64,000 bases of DNA from JANNBN01 sp963763885 (GTDB lineage: Bacteria > Actinomycetota > Acidimicrobiia > Acidimicrobiales > JANYDT01). Positions 7,892 to 16,049 of the stretch are shown in pieces. The stretch is taken from positions 1,922,001-1,986,000 of the forward strand of contig CAVXQD010000007.1 of NCBI GenBank assembly GCA_963763885.1, in the 5' to 3' direction. Both the position numbers and the translations under genes were made by a program. Under the pieces are notes generated by a model. That model saw only the letters and a list, made by a program, of their open reading frames with translations. It did no database searches and was not told the DNA's origin. Positions within the stretch are counted from its first letter, which is position 1; every line of letters starts with the position of its first letter.

Positions 7892-9067
7892 ATGGCCCCC
7901 TCGTTGAACGCCGAACCCGGGGATTTTCCGTCGCCTCGCGTGATGCGCCGTTTCGACGTGGTGGTGCTCTGCAATTTTCTGGCACTTGGCGTCATTGTCG
8001 GAGCCGTGCCTCGGTATCTGCATTCGGAGCTGAAGGCAGACCGGTTCCACACCGGGATTGCCACAACCAGCTACTTCGTTGCGGCGCTCATTGTGCGGCC
8101 GTTTATTGGTGCGGCGGTTGACCGCGTGGGACGTCGTCCCTTTCTTGTTGCGCCGCCAGCGATCATCGGTGTACTTACGCTCGGTTACACACGGGTCCAT
8201 ACCGTTGTGGGTATCACGGCATTGCGTTTTGTCGCAGGAGGTCTTGCAGCGCTCTTCTTCACCTCCGTCGCTCTCGCCGTCACGGACCTTGTGCCTGAAG
8301 GTGAACGAACCCGTGCACTTGGCCGACAAAGTGTGATGACCTACACCGGGTTCATCATCGGCCCAATTGTGGTCGATCGGTTGCTCGACCTTGGTTGGAC
8401 CGCAGTTTGGCTCACCGCCGCTGGGCTGCACGTTGGAACCGCCTTGTTCGCCCTCACGCTTCCTGAAACGTCGCGGCCAAGAACACAGGCGCCGGCCAAA
8501 CCTGGTTTCGATAAGCGCGTGGTCAAGCCCGCTGTCGCGATCATGGCGGCCAACTTCTCGTTCGGTGCCCTCGTCACGTTCAATCCGGAATACGCAGAAC
8601 GGATGGGCATTCAGCATCCGGGTCGGCTTTTCGCTGTGTATGCGATTTCTGTGGTCGCTGTTCGTTCATGGACTGGCCCCATCGCGGATCGTGTCGGACC
8701 GGCGCGGTTCACCATCCCGGTCCTGGCCCTCGGCAGTCTTGGTTTGTTGGCGCTCGCGTCTGCCAACGCACCATGGCAGTCGTTCGTCGCCATTGCGGTG
8801 GTTGGCGCCAGCATCGGGTCAGCGTTCCCGGCGGCCACGGCCGCTTCGTTGCAACGAGCAGGCGGCGGGGACCGAGGAAAGGCGATGGGTACCGCACTGG
8901 CCATGGGTGACATCGGCCAGGCAAGCGCAGGACCTCTGGTTGGCTATCTGTCCACGCAATGGGGCTTCGGCTGGGTCTACGGGCTCCCGGCATTGCTGGC
9001 GCTCGTCGCCGTACTGACGTTGCTCACCATGCCCGAGACACGGCGCGCGAAACTCACGTATGCCTGA
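7892..9067 (+). CDS. Major facilitator superfamily transporter
   Basis: 391 residues with about twelve hydrophobic segments. The loop after helix 2 reads AAVDRVGRRPFL, the MFS signature (G/A-x3-D-R-x-G-R-R), repeated in weaker form as GPIADRVGPARF in the second half, showing the two six-helix halves. Closest in feel to drug/sugar efflux MFS proteins; the substrate cannot be told. GGGAGG nine bases before the ATG supports the start. The stop overlaps the start of the peptidase gene by eight bases, so the two are probably co-transcribed. Confidence 0.85.
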   Translation: MAPSLNAEPGDFPSPRVMRRFDVVVLCNFLALGVIVGAVPRYLHSELKADRFHTGIATTSYFVAALIVRPFIGAAVDRVGRRPFLVAPPAIIGVLTLGYTRVHTVVGITALRFVAGGLAALFFTSVALAVTDLVPEGERTRALGRQSVMTYTGFIIGPIVVDRLLDLGWTAVWLTAAGLHVGTALFALTLPETSRPRTQAPAKPGFDKRVVKPAVAIMAANFSFGALVTFNPEYAERMGIQHPGRLFAVYAISVVAVRSWTGPIADRVGPARFTIPVLALGSLGLLALASANAPWQSFVAIAVVGASIGSAFPAATAASLQRAGGGDRGKAMGTALAMGDIGQASAGPLVGYLSTQWGFGWVYGLPALLALVAVLTLLTMPETRRAKLTYA

Positions 9068-11102
9068 AACGACGTTGTTGCACGAATGGACTGGTCCACT
9101 GGCCCTTCCGGACTTCTCCGCCATCGACCCCACGGAGTTCGTTGGCGCCTTCACAACAGCCATGCAGCAGCATCTGGATGAGATCGACGAAATCGCAGCC
9201 AACCCCGAACCGCCCACGTTTGCGAACACCGCAGTTGCGTTCGATCGATGCGGAGAACTGCTGAACAGACTCAGCCGCCTGTTCGGCAACCTCTGTTCTG
9301 CCGAAACAAGTCCAGTCCTCCAAGAGGCGGAACGAGTACTTGCGCCACTGCTCGCAGCACACGGCTCCTCGATCTCGCTTCACGCTGGTCTGTTTGCACG
9401 GCTTGATTCGCTCAACGCTGCATCGGATCAGCTCTCGTTGTCCGATGAACAGAAGCGCCTGCTTGAACGGTTCGTGCTGGACTTCCAGCGCGGTGGCGCC
9501 CGGTTGCGCGGTGCGGATCGGGACCGCGCTGCGGCCATCGCGCAAGAGCTTGCTGTTCTCCAGACCCAGTTCTCGCAGAACCTGCTTTCGGACGAGTCCA
9601 CCTGGCTACTTGAACTGGATTCGGCATCCGACCTCGACGGCTTGCCCGAGTGGCTGCGTGCTGCTGCCCGTGGGGCTGCCGCCGCAGCAGGCATGGCCGA
9701 AGGTGCCCACGCAATAACGCTGTCGCGTTCCCTCGTCAGCCCGTTCTTGGAGTACTCAACACGACGCGAGCTACGAGAGCAAGCGTGGAAAGCGTGGATT
9801 GCGCGCGGCGAGACGGATAACGCTCCGCTCATCAGCCAGATTCTGCGGCTCCGACTGGAACTCGCACGGCTACACGGCTTTGCTACGTTCACCGACTATC
9901 AGCTTGACGACACGATGGCGAAGCGTGCGTCCAACGTCGAAGCGCTGCTGCGGCGGGTCTGGACACCTGCGCGCGCCTCTGCAATTGCAGAGCACGAGGA
10001 GCTCAGCGCAATCGCTCGTTCTGGAGGAGAACCGGCTGTAGAGGGATGGGACTGGAGGTTCTACGCAGAGAAGGTCCGCGGTACGAAGTACCAGCTCAGC
10101 GATGAGGACATCAAGCCCTACTTCTCACTTGACGGGGTATTGGCGGCCGCTTTTGACTGTGCCTCGCGCTTGTTTCACGTCACGTTTGTGGAACGCCACG
10201 ATGTTGCCGTGTACCACCCGGATGTGCGGGTCTTTGAGGTTCTCGATTCAACCGGGGCGCGTTACGGGGTCTTTCTTTCCGACAACTTCGCGCGGCCAAG
10301 CAAGCGCAGTGGCGCCTGGATGAGCAGCTATCGCCTCCGCGACAACAGCCTTGAAGGCGACGCTCGGCTGCCGGTCATTGCCAACCACAACAACTTTGCC
10401 AAAGCCGAGGCTGGCTCGCCCACGCTGCTCAGCCTCGACGATGCACGGACGCTGTTTCACGAGTTCGGCCACGGCCTGCACGGCTTGCTGTCCGATGTCA
10501 GTTTCAAGCGCCTGGCAGGAACTTCGGTGTTGAGGGACTTTGTGGAGTTGCCGTCGCAGCTCTTCGAGCACTGGCTCTTGGAACCCGACGTGCTTCGCCG
10601 TCATGCGCGGCACGTTGAGACCGGCGAACCCATCCCGGACCACTTGATTGAGCTCATCCAAAAGAGTGCTCACTTCAACCAGGGGTTCGAGACCGTGGAG
10701 TACACGTCATCTGCACTGGTCGACATGATCCTGCATCAGAAGACAGACCTTGAATCGCTTGATCTGGACGAGTTTGAACGCACCACCTTGGCTGAATTGG
10801 GCATGCCTCAAGCCATGGTCATGCGGCATCGTCTGCCGCAGTTCGCGCACCTGTTCTCCAGCAGTAGCTACGCCTCCAACTACTACGTGTACATGTGGGC
10901 TGAAGTTCTAGACGCCGACGCGTTCGACGCATTCACCGAAGCGGGTGACCCGTTCGACGCGGAGACGGCCGAACGTCTGCACGCATACATCTATTCATCG
11001 GGCAACTCAATTGAGCCTGGCGAGGCCTATCGCAAGTTCCGTGGACGCGACGCCACCATCGAGCCGTTGTTGCGCGGCCGCGGGTTGCTCCCAACCGGCT
11101 AG
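9060..11102 (+). CDS. M3-family oligopeptidase (oligopeptidase A / Dcp-like)
   Basis: 680 residues, the normal M3 length. The zinc site is HEFGHGLHG inside LFHEFGHGLH at about residue 465, and the third ligand region is the following FVELPSQLFEHW. Near the C-terminus SYASNYYVYMWAEVLDADAF is also typical of OpdA/Dcp. It is a cytoplasmic zinc metallopeptidase that trims short peptides left by larger proteases. There is no signal peptide. ATG at 9060 overlaps the MFS gene; the 3' end overlaps the convergent hydrolase gene by four bases. Confidence 0.93.
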   Translation: MPETTLLHEWTGPLALPDFSAIDPTEFVGAFTTAMQQHLDEIDEIAANPEPPTFANTAVAFDRCGELLNRLSRLFGNLCSAETSPVLQEAERVLAPLLAAHGSSISLHAGLFARLDSLNAASDQLSLSDEQKRLLERFVLDFQRGGARLRGADRDRAAAIAQELAVLQTQFSQNLLSDESTWLLELDSASDLDGLPEWLRAAARGAAAAAGMAEGAHAITLSRSLVSPFLEYSTRRELREQAWKAWIARGETDNAPLISQILRLRLELARLHGFATFTDYQLDDTMAKRASNVEALLRRVWTPARASAIAEHEELSAIARSGGEPAVEGWDWRFYAEKVRGTKYQLSDEDIKPYFSLDGVLAAAFDCASRLFHVTFVERHDVAVYHPDVRVFEVLDSTGARYGVFLSDNFARPSKRSGAWMSSYRLRDNSLEGDARLPVIANHNNFAKAEAGSPTLLSLDDARTLFHEFGHGLHGLLSDVSFKRLAGTSVLRDFVELPSQLFEHWLLEPDVLRRHARHVETGEPIPDHLIELIQKSAHFNQGFETVEYTSSALVDMILHQKTDLESLDLDEFERTTLAELGMPQAMVMRHRLPQFAHLFSSSSYASNYYVYMWAEVLDADAFDAFTEAGDPFDAETAERLHAYIYSSGNSIEPGEAYRKFRGRDATIEPLLRGRGLLPTG

Positions 11103-11932
11103 ACGCAACGATTGGAAAGGTTGCCAATGACGGGCGATCCCGATGTGAGCAACTCTCCGGCTTTGAGAAAGCGACCACGCGCCGAACCAACTCCGCTCGG
11201 CGTGCCGGTGAAGATGATGTCGCCGGGCACCAGCGTGCAGATGCTCGACAGGTAGGCCACGATCTCCGGAACGGAGAAGATGAGGTCGTTGCTACGTCCG
11301 TGTTGCATACGCTCACCATCGATCTCACACCACAGCTCCACATCGTCGGGGTTCTCAAACGCGTCGACGGACACGATTGCCGGTCCGATGGGTCCGTAGG
11401 TATCGAAAGACTTGCCAAGCGAGAACTGTGGTGGCTTGCCCGCACGCTGCACGATGCGGTCACTGATGTCTTGGCCCAACGTGAGCCCGGCGACGTGAGC
11501 CCATGCGTCAGCCTGTGCGATGTTGCGGCCGCCGGTGCCCATGACAACCACCAGTTCCACCTCCCAGTCCACGTTGGTGCCGCTCAGGACAATGTCGTGA
11601 GTCGGCCCGGTGAGGCAACTTGGAAACTTGGTGAACGTGAGCGGAGCCGGTGGTAGCTCTGCTCCGGTTTCCATAGCGTGTGCCCGGTAGTTGAGACCGA
11701 TCCCGAACACCTTGGTTGGGCGCGGGACACACGGACCGAGAACAGACGGATCAACGTCGGCGTCTGGCTGCGAGCTGCCAAGGTTGGCCTGGATGGAGTG
11801 CAACTCTGTATGCCTGGCGATGGCAACCATCGGGTCGGCAAGAGTTGGATCGTTAGAGACCCTGGCAAGATCGAACCACCGACCATCTGATTCCAATGCA
11901 GCACGGCCAGAGACGTTGAGCAGTCTGAACAT
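11099..11932 (-). CDS. Fumarylacetoacetate hydrolase-family protein
   Basis: 277 residues with the FAH fold: KVFGIGLNYRAHA, TFTKFPSCLTGP, DWEVELVVVMG (acidic metal-binding residues), SLGKSFDTYGPIGP and LVPGDIIFTGTPSGVG. Such proteins act as acylpyruvases, oxaloacetate decarboxylases or ring-cleavage product hydrolases; the sequence does not settle which. It differs from the truncated hpaG at the window start and is not next to catechol genes. It ends in a four-base overlap with the convergent peptidase gene and is followed upstream by a minus-strand run of four more genes after a 32-base gap. Confidence 0.85.
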   Translation of the reverse strand: MFRLLNVSGRAALESDGRWFDLARVSNDPTLADPMVAIARHTELHSIQANLGSSQPDADVDPSVLGPCVPRPTKVFGIGLNYRAHAMETGAELPPAPLTFTKFPSCLTGPTHDIVLSGTNVDWEVELVVVMGTGGRNIAQADAWAHVAGLTLGQDISDRIVQRAGKPPQFSLGKSFDTYGPIGPAIVSVDAFENPDDVELWCEIDGERMQHGRSNDLIFSVPEIVAYLSSICTLVPGDIIFTGTPSGVGSARGRFLKAGELLTSGSPVIGNLSNRCV

Positions 11933-11964
11933 CTACCGATTCTTCCTCTTCTGGGAAGCCGGAA

Positions 11965-12420
11965 CTATTTCGCGTCAGGGTTGGGTAGCCAGCGGAATCG
12001 GCTCCAGCCGTCCACGGGGGTTGCGCCCAATGCTTCGTAGAACCTGATGGAGGGTTCGTTCCAGTCCAGCACCATCCACTCGACTCGGCCGCTGGTGCGG
12101 GAGCGAAGGTGCGTCAGGAGTTCAAGCCCGAACCCACGCCCTCGGAACTCGGGGCGCACGTACAGGTCTTCCAGCCAGATGCCGCGGTCACCTCTGAACG
12201 TAGAAAACGTTTGGAACCACAGGGCGAATCCTGCGATGGTGCCCGTGTCGTCGTCGATCACAAGTGTGACCTGGACAGGGGAATCAGATCCGAAGATCCC
12301 TTCGCGCAACGTGTCCTCTGTCCACTCCACCTCGTGCGCGAGTTGTTCGTATTCGGCGAGACCGCGAATCAGCGATGCGATCTCGCTGAGGTCGGCCGGT
12401 GTGCCTTGGCGCAGACTCAT
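11965..12420 (-). CDS. GNAT-family N-acetyltransferase (SAT-like)
   Basis: 151 residues. WLEDLYVRPEFRGRGFGLEL is the acetyl-CoA-binding V/I-x-x-x-x-R-G-x-G-x-G/A motif, followed by WMVLDWNEPSIRFYEALGA, the usual GNAT end. The layout resembles diamine N-acetyltransferases (SAT family). A polyamine substrate would fit the acetylpolyamine amidohydrolase two genes upstream, which could reverse the reaction; this link is inference. Its ATG overlaps the stop of the ACT-domain gene (ATGA). Confidence 0.85.
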   Translation of the reverse strand: MSLRQGTPADLSEIASLIRGLAEYEQLAHEVEWTEDTLREGIFGSDSPVQVTLVIDDDTGTIAGFALWFQTFSTFRGDRGIWLEDLYVRPEFRGRGFGLELLTHLRSRTSGRVEWMVLDWNEPSIRFYEALGATPVDGWSRFRWLPNPDAK

Positions 12421-12821
12421 GAGATGGCGGGGGCCTTGTCAGTTGTCACGGCGTGTCCTGCAGCAATAAGTGCACGTACGGCATCGTCGAGCCGGTCACC
12501 AGGAACCATGACGTAGTCGGTATCGAATGTTGATGTTGCGAGGATGCCGATGCCTGCGTCGCTCAACGGCTGCAGGACCGCTGCAAGGATGCCGGTCAAC
12601 GTGAACTCGAACGGCCCAATCAGCATCAGGCATGCCCAACCAGCTTGGTGACGCACATCTGCCGGAACAGAACACTCGTCGGAAATGATGCTCAACTCGT
12701 GTGGCGTGCGCGTGACGCCGCAAAAGGTGCCAGACCACGCCCACGCAGGGATGGGGGTGGTGGGGTCTAAACGCGAAACGGCGAAACGACCATCGAGTAC
12801 CTGTAGGGAAAGGCTGATCAT
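12417..12821 (-). CDS. ACT-domain (CASTOR-type) protein
   Basis: 134 residues. The C-terminal half (FEFTLTGILAAVLQPLSDAGIGILATSTFDTDYVMVP split over residues ~70-110) matches the small ACT proteins related to the CASTOR ligand-binding domain, preceded by a first ACT-like half beginning FAVSRLDP. These bind amino acids and usually regulate something else; no catalytic motif is visible. Overlaps genes on both sides by four bases, firmly within an operon with the GNAT and the deacetylase genes. Confidence 0.7.
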   Translation of the reverse strand: MISLSLQVLDGRFAVSRLDPTTPIPAWAWSGTFCGVTRTPHELSIISDECSVPADVRHQAGWACLMLIGPFEFTLTGILAAVLQPLSDAGIGILATSTFDTDYVMVPGDRLDDAVRALIAAGHAVTTDKAPAIS

Positions 12822-13858
12822 GCGTGCGTGCCCGCCTCGAAACCGCGCAACACATTGACCACGTTGACACCGATTGCCTCGACTGCGTAGCCCCCCTCGA
12901 ACACGAACAGGGTTGGTACGCCGAGTTCGCTGATCCGTGCGCCCATGCGCAAATAGTCGTCGTGCTGCAAGCGAAAACGGCTGATGGGGTCTCCGTCGAA
13001 CGTGTCAACTCCCAGCGATACAACCAGCGCCTGAACGTTGTGCCGTCGTAGCCGGTCAACTGCTTCGGTCAGCGCTTGGTCATAGGCGCTCCAATCCGTT
13101 CCCCACGGCAATGGAAAGTTGTGGTTGGCCCCTTCGCCCGCACCAGTGCCGGTCTCGTCCGCGTGACCGAGGAAGTATGGATACTCCTCGAACGGATCGG
13201 CGTGCAGCGAGGCAAAGGGGACGTCGGCGCGGTCATAGAAGATGGCCTGGGTTCCGTTGCCGTGGTGATAATCGACGTCGAGGATCCCTACCCGGTCGAT
13301 CCCTTGGTTTCGCATCGCTTGCGCCGCGATGGCTGCGTTGTTGAAGAAGCAGTAACCGCCAAAGACATCTGCGGCCGCATGATGCCCGGGAGGCCTGCAC
13401 ATGGAAAACGCTGACCGATGGCCGGCGTTGAGCAGATCGACACCCGTCAGGGCAACATCGACAGCGGAGGTGATGGCTGTCCACGTGCCGGGCGTGATTG
13501 GGGTGCCGGCATCGAGCGAAAAGTACGAGAGCTTCCCGTCGATTGCGCGTGGGATTTTGTCGTGACGCAGCGTGCGTGTTGGCCAGATGATGGGCAAGGC
13601 GTCGTAGTCCCCATGCTCTGCTTTCCACTCATCCCACGCTGTGCGAAGGAACTCGATGAACGGTTGGGTGTGTACAGCGGAGATTGGTGCTTCGCCGTGC
13701 AAGGCGGGGTTGATCACCGGACCTATCCCACTGGCGTTGACCTGTGCGAGGACCAGTTCCGCTCGCAGCGGCATCTCGAAGCACGGCATGAGCTTGCCGT
13801 TGTTGAGTTCGGACTTGCCGTCCTGAAAGCGGTGGTTGTCGGAGTAGACGGTATGCAC
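12818..13858 (-). CDS. Acetylpolyamine amidohydrolase (histone deacetylase family)
   Basis: 346 residues. HTVYSDNHRFQDGKSEL at the start and KLMPCFEMPLRAELVL are typical of acetylpolyamine aminohydrolases rather than other class II deacetylase homologues. The catalytic His-His lies in RPPGHHAAAD, zinc ligands in ILDVDYHHGNGT, and the later aspartate in GVDTFDGDP. It removes acetyl groups from acetylated polyamines in the cytoplasm. The GTG at 13858 is chosen because it follows the upstream stop by four bases and aligns with family starts; the longer reading to 13987 overlaps the upstream gene by 125 bases. Neighbouring GNAT gene may be its functional partner. Confidence 0.85.
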   Translation of the reverse strand: MHTVYSDNHRFQDGKSELNNGKLMPCFEMPLRAELVLAQVNASGIGPVINPALHGEAPISAVHTQPFIEFLRTAWDEWKAEHGDYDALPIIWPTRTLRHDKIPRAIDGKLSYFSLDAGTPITPGTWTAITSAVDVALTGVDLLNAGHRSAFSMCRPPGHHAAADVFGGYCFFNNAAIAAQAMRNQGIDRVGILDVDYHHGNGTQAIFYDRADVPFASLHADPFEEYPYFLGHADETGTGAGEGANHNFPLPWGTDWSAYDQALTEAVDRLRRHNVQALVVSLGVDTFDGDPISRFRLQHDDYLRMGARISELGVPTLFVFEGGYAVEAIGVNVVNVLRGFEAGTHA

Positions 13859-13862
13859 CCAA

Positions 13863-14369
13863 TCATGCTGACAGACGAAACACCGGATACCCGGGCGCAA
13901 TGGTGAGCAAAGTCTCGTCGGAAGTGTCAGGACCCACTCCGTCGAAGAACTGACCAACCTCTCGCTTCCACAGCTTGAGGTAAGCACGAAGAATCTCTGG
14001 CTTGTCGGTGTCGGCTAGCTCGGTCAACTGCACGGCTTCGGCTTTCCGACCCAACCGGAGGGTGCAGCCACCGGCAACGCGAACGTTGCGCACCCACTCC
14101 GTAGTTCCACGGGGTGCCACGAGGTAGCGGTCGTTCCCCAACGACAACAAGTTGACCGGCGTTGTGCGTACCAGCCCGCTCTTGCGGCCCGGTACTTCGA
14201 GCACACGCGACCCCCGCACGCTGAGCCCGCGGCGGGTGAGCCACGCCACAAGAGGATTGAAGACCGCACGGGTGAGTTTGTCCGGTGCCAAGTAACGATC
14301 TGGGTTCGCAACGACGGCAGCGGTGGGTGTGGAGGTTTTGAACGGCACGATGTCCTGCTTTCGGAGCAC
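13863..14369 (-). CDS. Deazaflavin (F420)-type nitroreductase-family oxidoreductase
   Basis: 168 residues of the Ddn/F420-binding split-barrel family: VLEVPGRKSGLVRTTPVNLL, YLVAPRGTTEWVRNVRVAGG and a C-terminal PVFRL. Members in actinobacteria use F420H2 or scavenge F420/flavin. The first ~20 residues are variable and a GTG at 14348 with AGGA just upstream could be the real start. It heads the five-gene minus-strand run and is divergent from a TetR-family gene, whose product may control it through the palindromes between them. Confidence 0.82.
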   Translation of the reverse strand: MLRKQDIVPFKTSTPTAAVVANPDRYLAPDKLTRAVFNPLVAWLTRRGLSVRGSRVLEVPGRKSGLVRTTPVNLLSLGNDRYLVAPRGTTEWVRNVRVAGGCTLRLGRKAEAVQLTELADTDKPEILRAYLKLWKREVGQFFDGVGPDTSDETLLTIAPGYPVFRLSA

Positions 14370-14414
14370 TGATCTGGAATAGAGACAATGTACGCAGCGA
14401 CCCAGCCGATGTCA

Positions 14415-14443
14415 AGATCACTGATCTACTCTCAGATCGAGAG
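14415..14443. promoter_or_regulatory. Two adjacent palindromes between oxidoreductase and TetR genes
   Basis: AGATCA-C-TGATCT (14415-14427) is a perfect inverted repeat with one central base; directly after it CTCTC-N5-GAGAG (14429-14443) forms a second. They sit in the 98-base divergent gap, where TetR-family autoregulatory operators normally lie. Role inferred from position and symmetry. Confidence 0.5.
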
Positions 14444-14467
14444 CCACTCTTCTGGCAGGATGGAGAC

Positions 14468-15166
14468 ATGTCAGCCATGCGCAGCGCACGTGACCGTGCC
14501 AGGGCCGAAGTGCAGACGGAAATATTGACCGTGGCCCGAAGGCACCTTGCAGAGCAGGGACCTGCGGGCCTGTCTCTGCGGGCAGTTGCGCGGGACCTGG
14601 AGATCGTTCCGTCCGCCGTGTACCGCTACTTCGAAAACCGCGACGTGCTGCTGACTGCGCTCATCGTCCAGGCTTACGACAGTCTCGGTGATGCCGCCGA
14701 TGCGGCCTTTGAGAAGGCATCACGCCGTCGACCACTTCAACGATGGATGGCAGTTGCGAAACAGGTACGAGAGTGGGCGTTGACCAACCCGCACGAATAC
14801 GCGCTGCTGTACGGGTCCCCTGTTCCAGGGTACAAAGCACCTGACGACACGATTGTGCCCGGCACACGCGTGACGCTGACGCTGTTGAGGATCGTGCGGG
14901 AAGCAAATGAAGACGGTCTTCTTCGACCTGAACCCGCCAACATGAGCAAGGCCACTCGAAACGATCTGGACTCTCTGCTGCAAATAGCTGCGCCGGATGT
15001 CCCCTTGCACGCGATGCTGTGGATGGTTGCCGCCTGGACACAGATGTTCGGGCTTGTCAGCTTCGAATTGTTCGGTCAGACGAAAGGTCTGTTCACACGT
15101 GGCGATGCTGCGTTCACCGACACGGTCTCCCTTCTGGCTCAACGGATCGGGCTCCTGGAGCCGTGA
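14468..15166 (+). CDS. TetR-family transcriptional regulator
   Basis: 232 residues. The N-terminal helix-turn-helix is clear: ILTVARRHLAEQG, LSLRAVARDLEIVPSAVYRYF and ENRDVLLTALI. The C-terminal ligand domain resembles the TetR_C_33/WHG group (WALTNPHEYALLYGSPVPGY). It is divergent from the F420-type oxidoreductase gene, so it probably represses that operon and itself, responding to an unknown hydrophobic ligand. ATG at 14468 is preceded by GGATGGAGAC. An alternative ATG lies three codons inside. Confidence 0.88.
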   Translation: MSAMRSARDRARAEVQTEILTVARRHLAEQGPAGLSLRAVARDLEIVPSAVYRYFENRDVLLTALIVQAYDSLGDAADAAFEKASRRRPLQRWMAVAKQVREWALTNPHEYALLYGSPVPGYKAPDDTIVPGTRVTLTLLRIVREANEDGLLRPEPANMSKATRNDLDSLLQIAAPDVPLHAMLWMVAAWTQMFGLVSFELFGQTKGLFTRGDAAFTDTVSLLAQRIGLLEP

Positions 15167-15203
15167 ACCGCGTCGAGGTCGTCAATGACCGGAAGGTGGA
15201 ACG

Positions 15204-16049
15204 ATGACCGTGCTGGTGGACGAGTGTCGATGGCCGTGGCGCGGTCGCCTGTGGTGCCACCTTGTCAGCGACGAGTCTTTCGAAGAGCTGCATCACTTCG
15301 CCCGCAGCCTGGGCATCCCCCGAGTGGCATTTCAGGGCGATCATTACGACTTGCATGAATCGGGGCGTCACGCAGCGCTCGAACGTGGCGCAACCCCCGT
15401 GACCGGCCGGGAGCTGGTTCGCGCAATCACCGCTGCTCGGCTCCGTCGGGGCCCGGCACTCCTCCGAGGCGGGATCGAGGCCGTCGCAGGTCTTGCCGCA
15501 CCCCGTCTCGAGACCGAGCGGCTCTTGCTTCGGCAATGGACACCCGAAGACTTGGACCCGATGCACACGATCGAGTCCGACCCAGAGGTAATGCAATTCC
15601 TTGGTGGTCCGGCGTCACGTATGGAGACCAAGGACCGCATCGACCGTGATGCGGTCGGACTCGCACTGCGAGGATTCGGTAAATGGGCTGTGGAGCGCCG
15701 AGACACAGGCGAACTCATTGGGAGGGTGGGCCTGAGCGGGGCTGACCCGCAACTACCGTTCGCTCCTGTGTTGGAGATCGGCTGGCGACTCAGCAGGTCG
15801 AGCCAGGGCATGGGCTTTGCCACGGAAGCTGCCCGGGAGGCGCTTCGCTACGGTTTCGTTGCGATGGAAGTTGATCGCATCGCAGGCTTCACCGCTCCGG
15901 CCAATCGAGCCTCGAGAGCCGTCTTTGCGCGGCTGGAGATGACCGAAGCAGGAGAGTTCGATCATCCTGGACTGAGCGAACCTGAGCGGCGCCAGGTTCT
16001 GGCGTGGGCCTTGGCCGGGCGAACGGACGGTTCGGTCAACGTCCGCTGA
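15204..16049 (+). CDS. DUF4031 domain fused to a GNAT acetyltransferase
   Basis: 281 residues in two parts. Residues ~1-85 match DUF4031: MTVLVDECRWPWRGRLWCHL, SFEELHHFARSLG, HYDLHESGRHAALERGA. Residues ~100-275 are a RimJ/RimL-type GNAT: PRLETERLLLRQWTPEDLD, EIGWRLSRSSQGMGFATEAA and NRASRAVFARLEM. DUF4031 proteins are normally small and stand-alone with unknown function; here the acetyltransferase may act on the same target. No start ambiguity of note. The end overlaps the convergent dehydrogenase gene by 14 bases. Confidence 0.8.
   Translation: MTVLVDECRWPWRGRLWCHLVSDESFEELHHFARSLGIPRVAFQGDHYDLHESGRHAALERGATPVTGRELVRAITAARLRRGPALLRGGIEAVAGLAAPRLETERLLLRQWTPEDLDPMHTIESDPEVMQFLGGPASRMETKDRIDRDAVGLALRGFGKWAVERRDTGELIGRVGLSGADPQLPFAPVLEIGWRLSRSSQGMGFATEAAREALRYGFVAMEVDRIAGFTAPANRASRAVFARLEMTEAGEFDHPGLSEPERRQVLAWALAGRTDGSVNVR

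Noticed and set aside
13859..13987. N-terminal extension of the acetylpolyamine amidohydrolase
   Set aside because: It would overlap the F420-type gene by 125 bases and has no family similarity.
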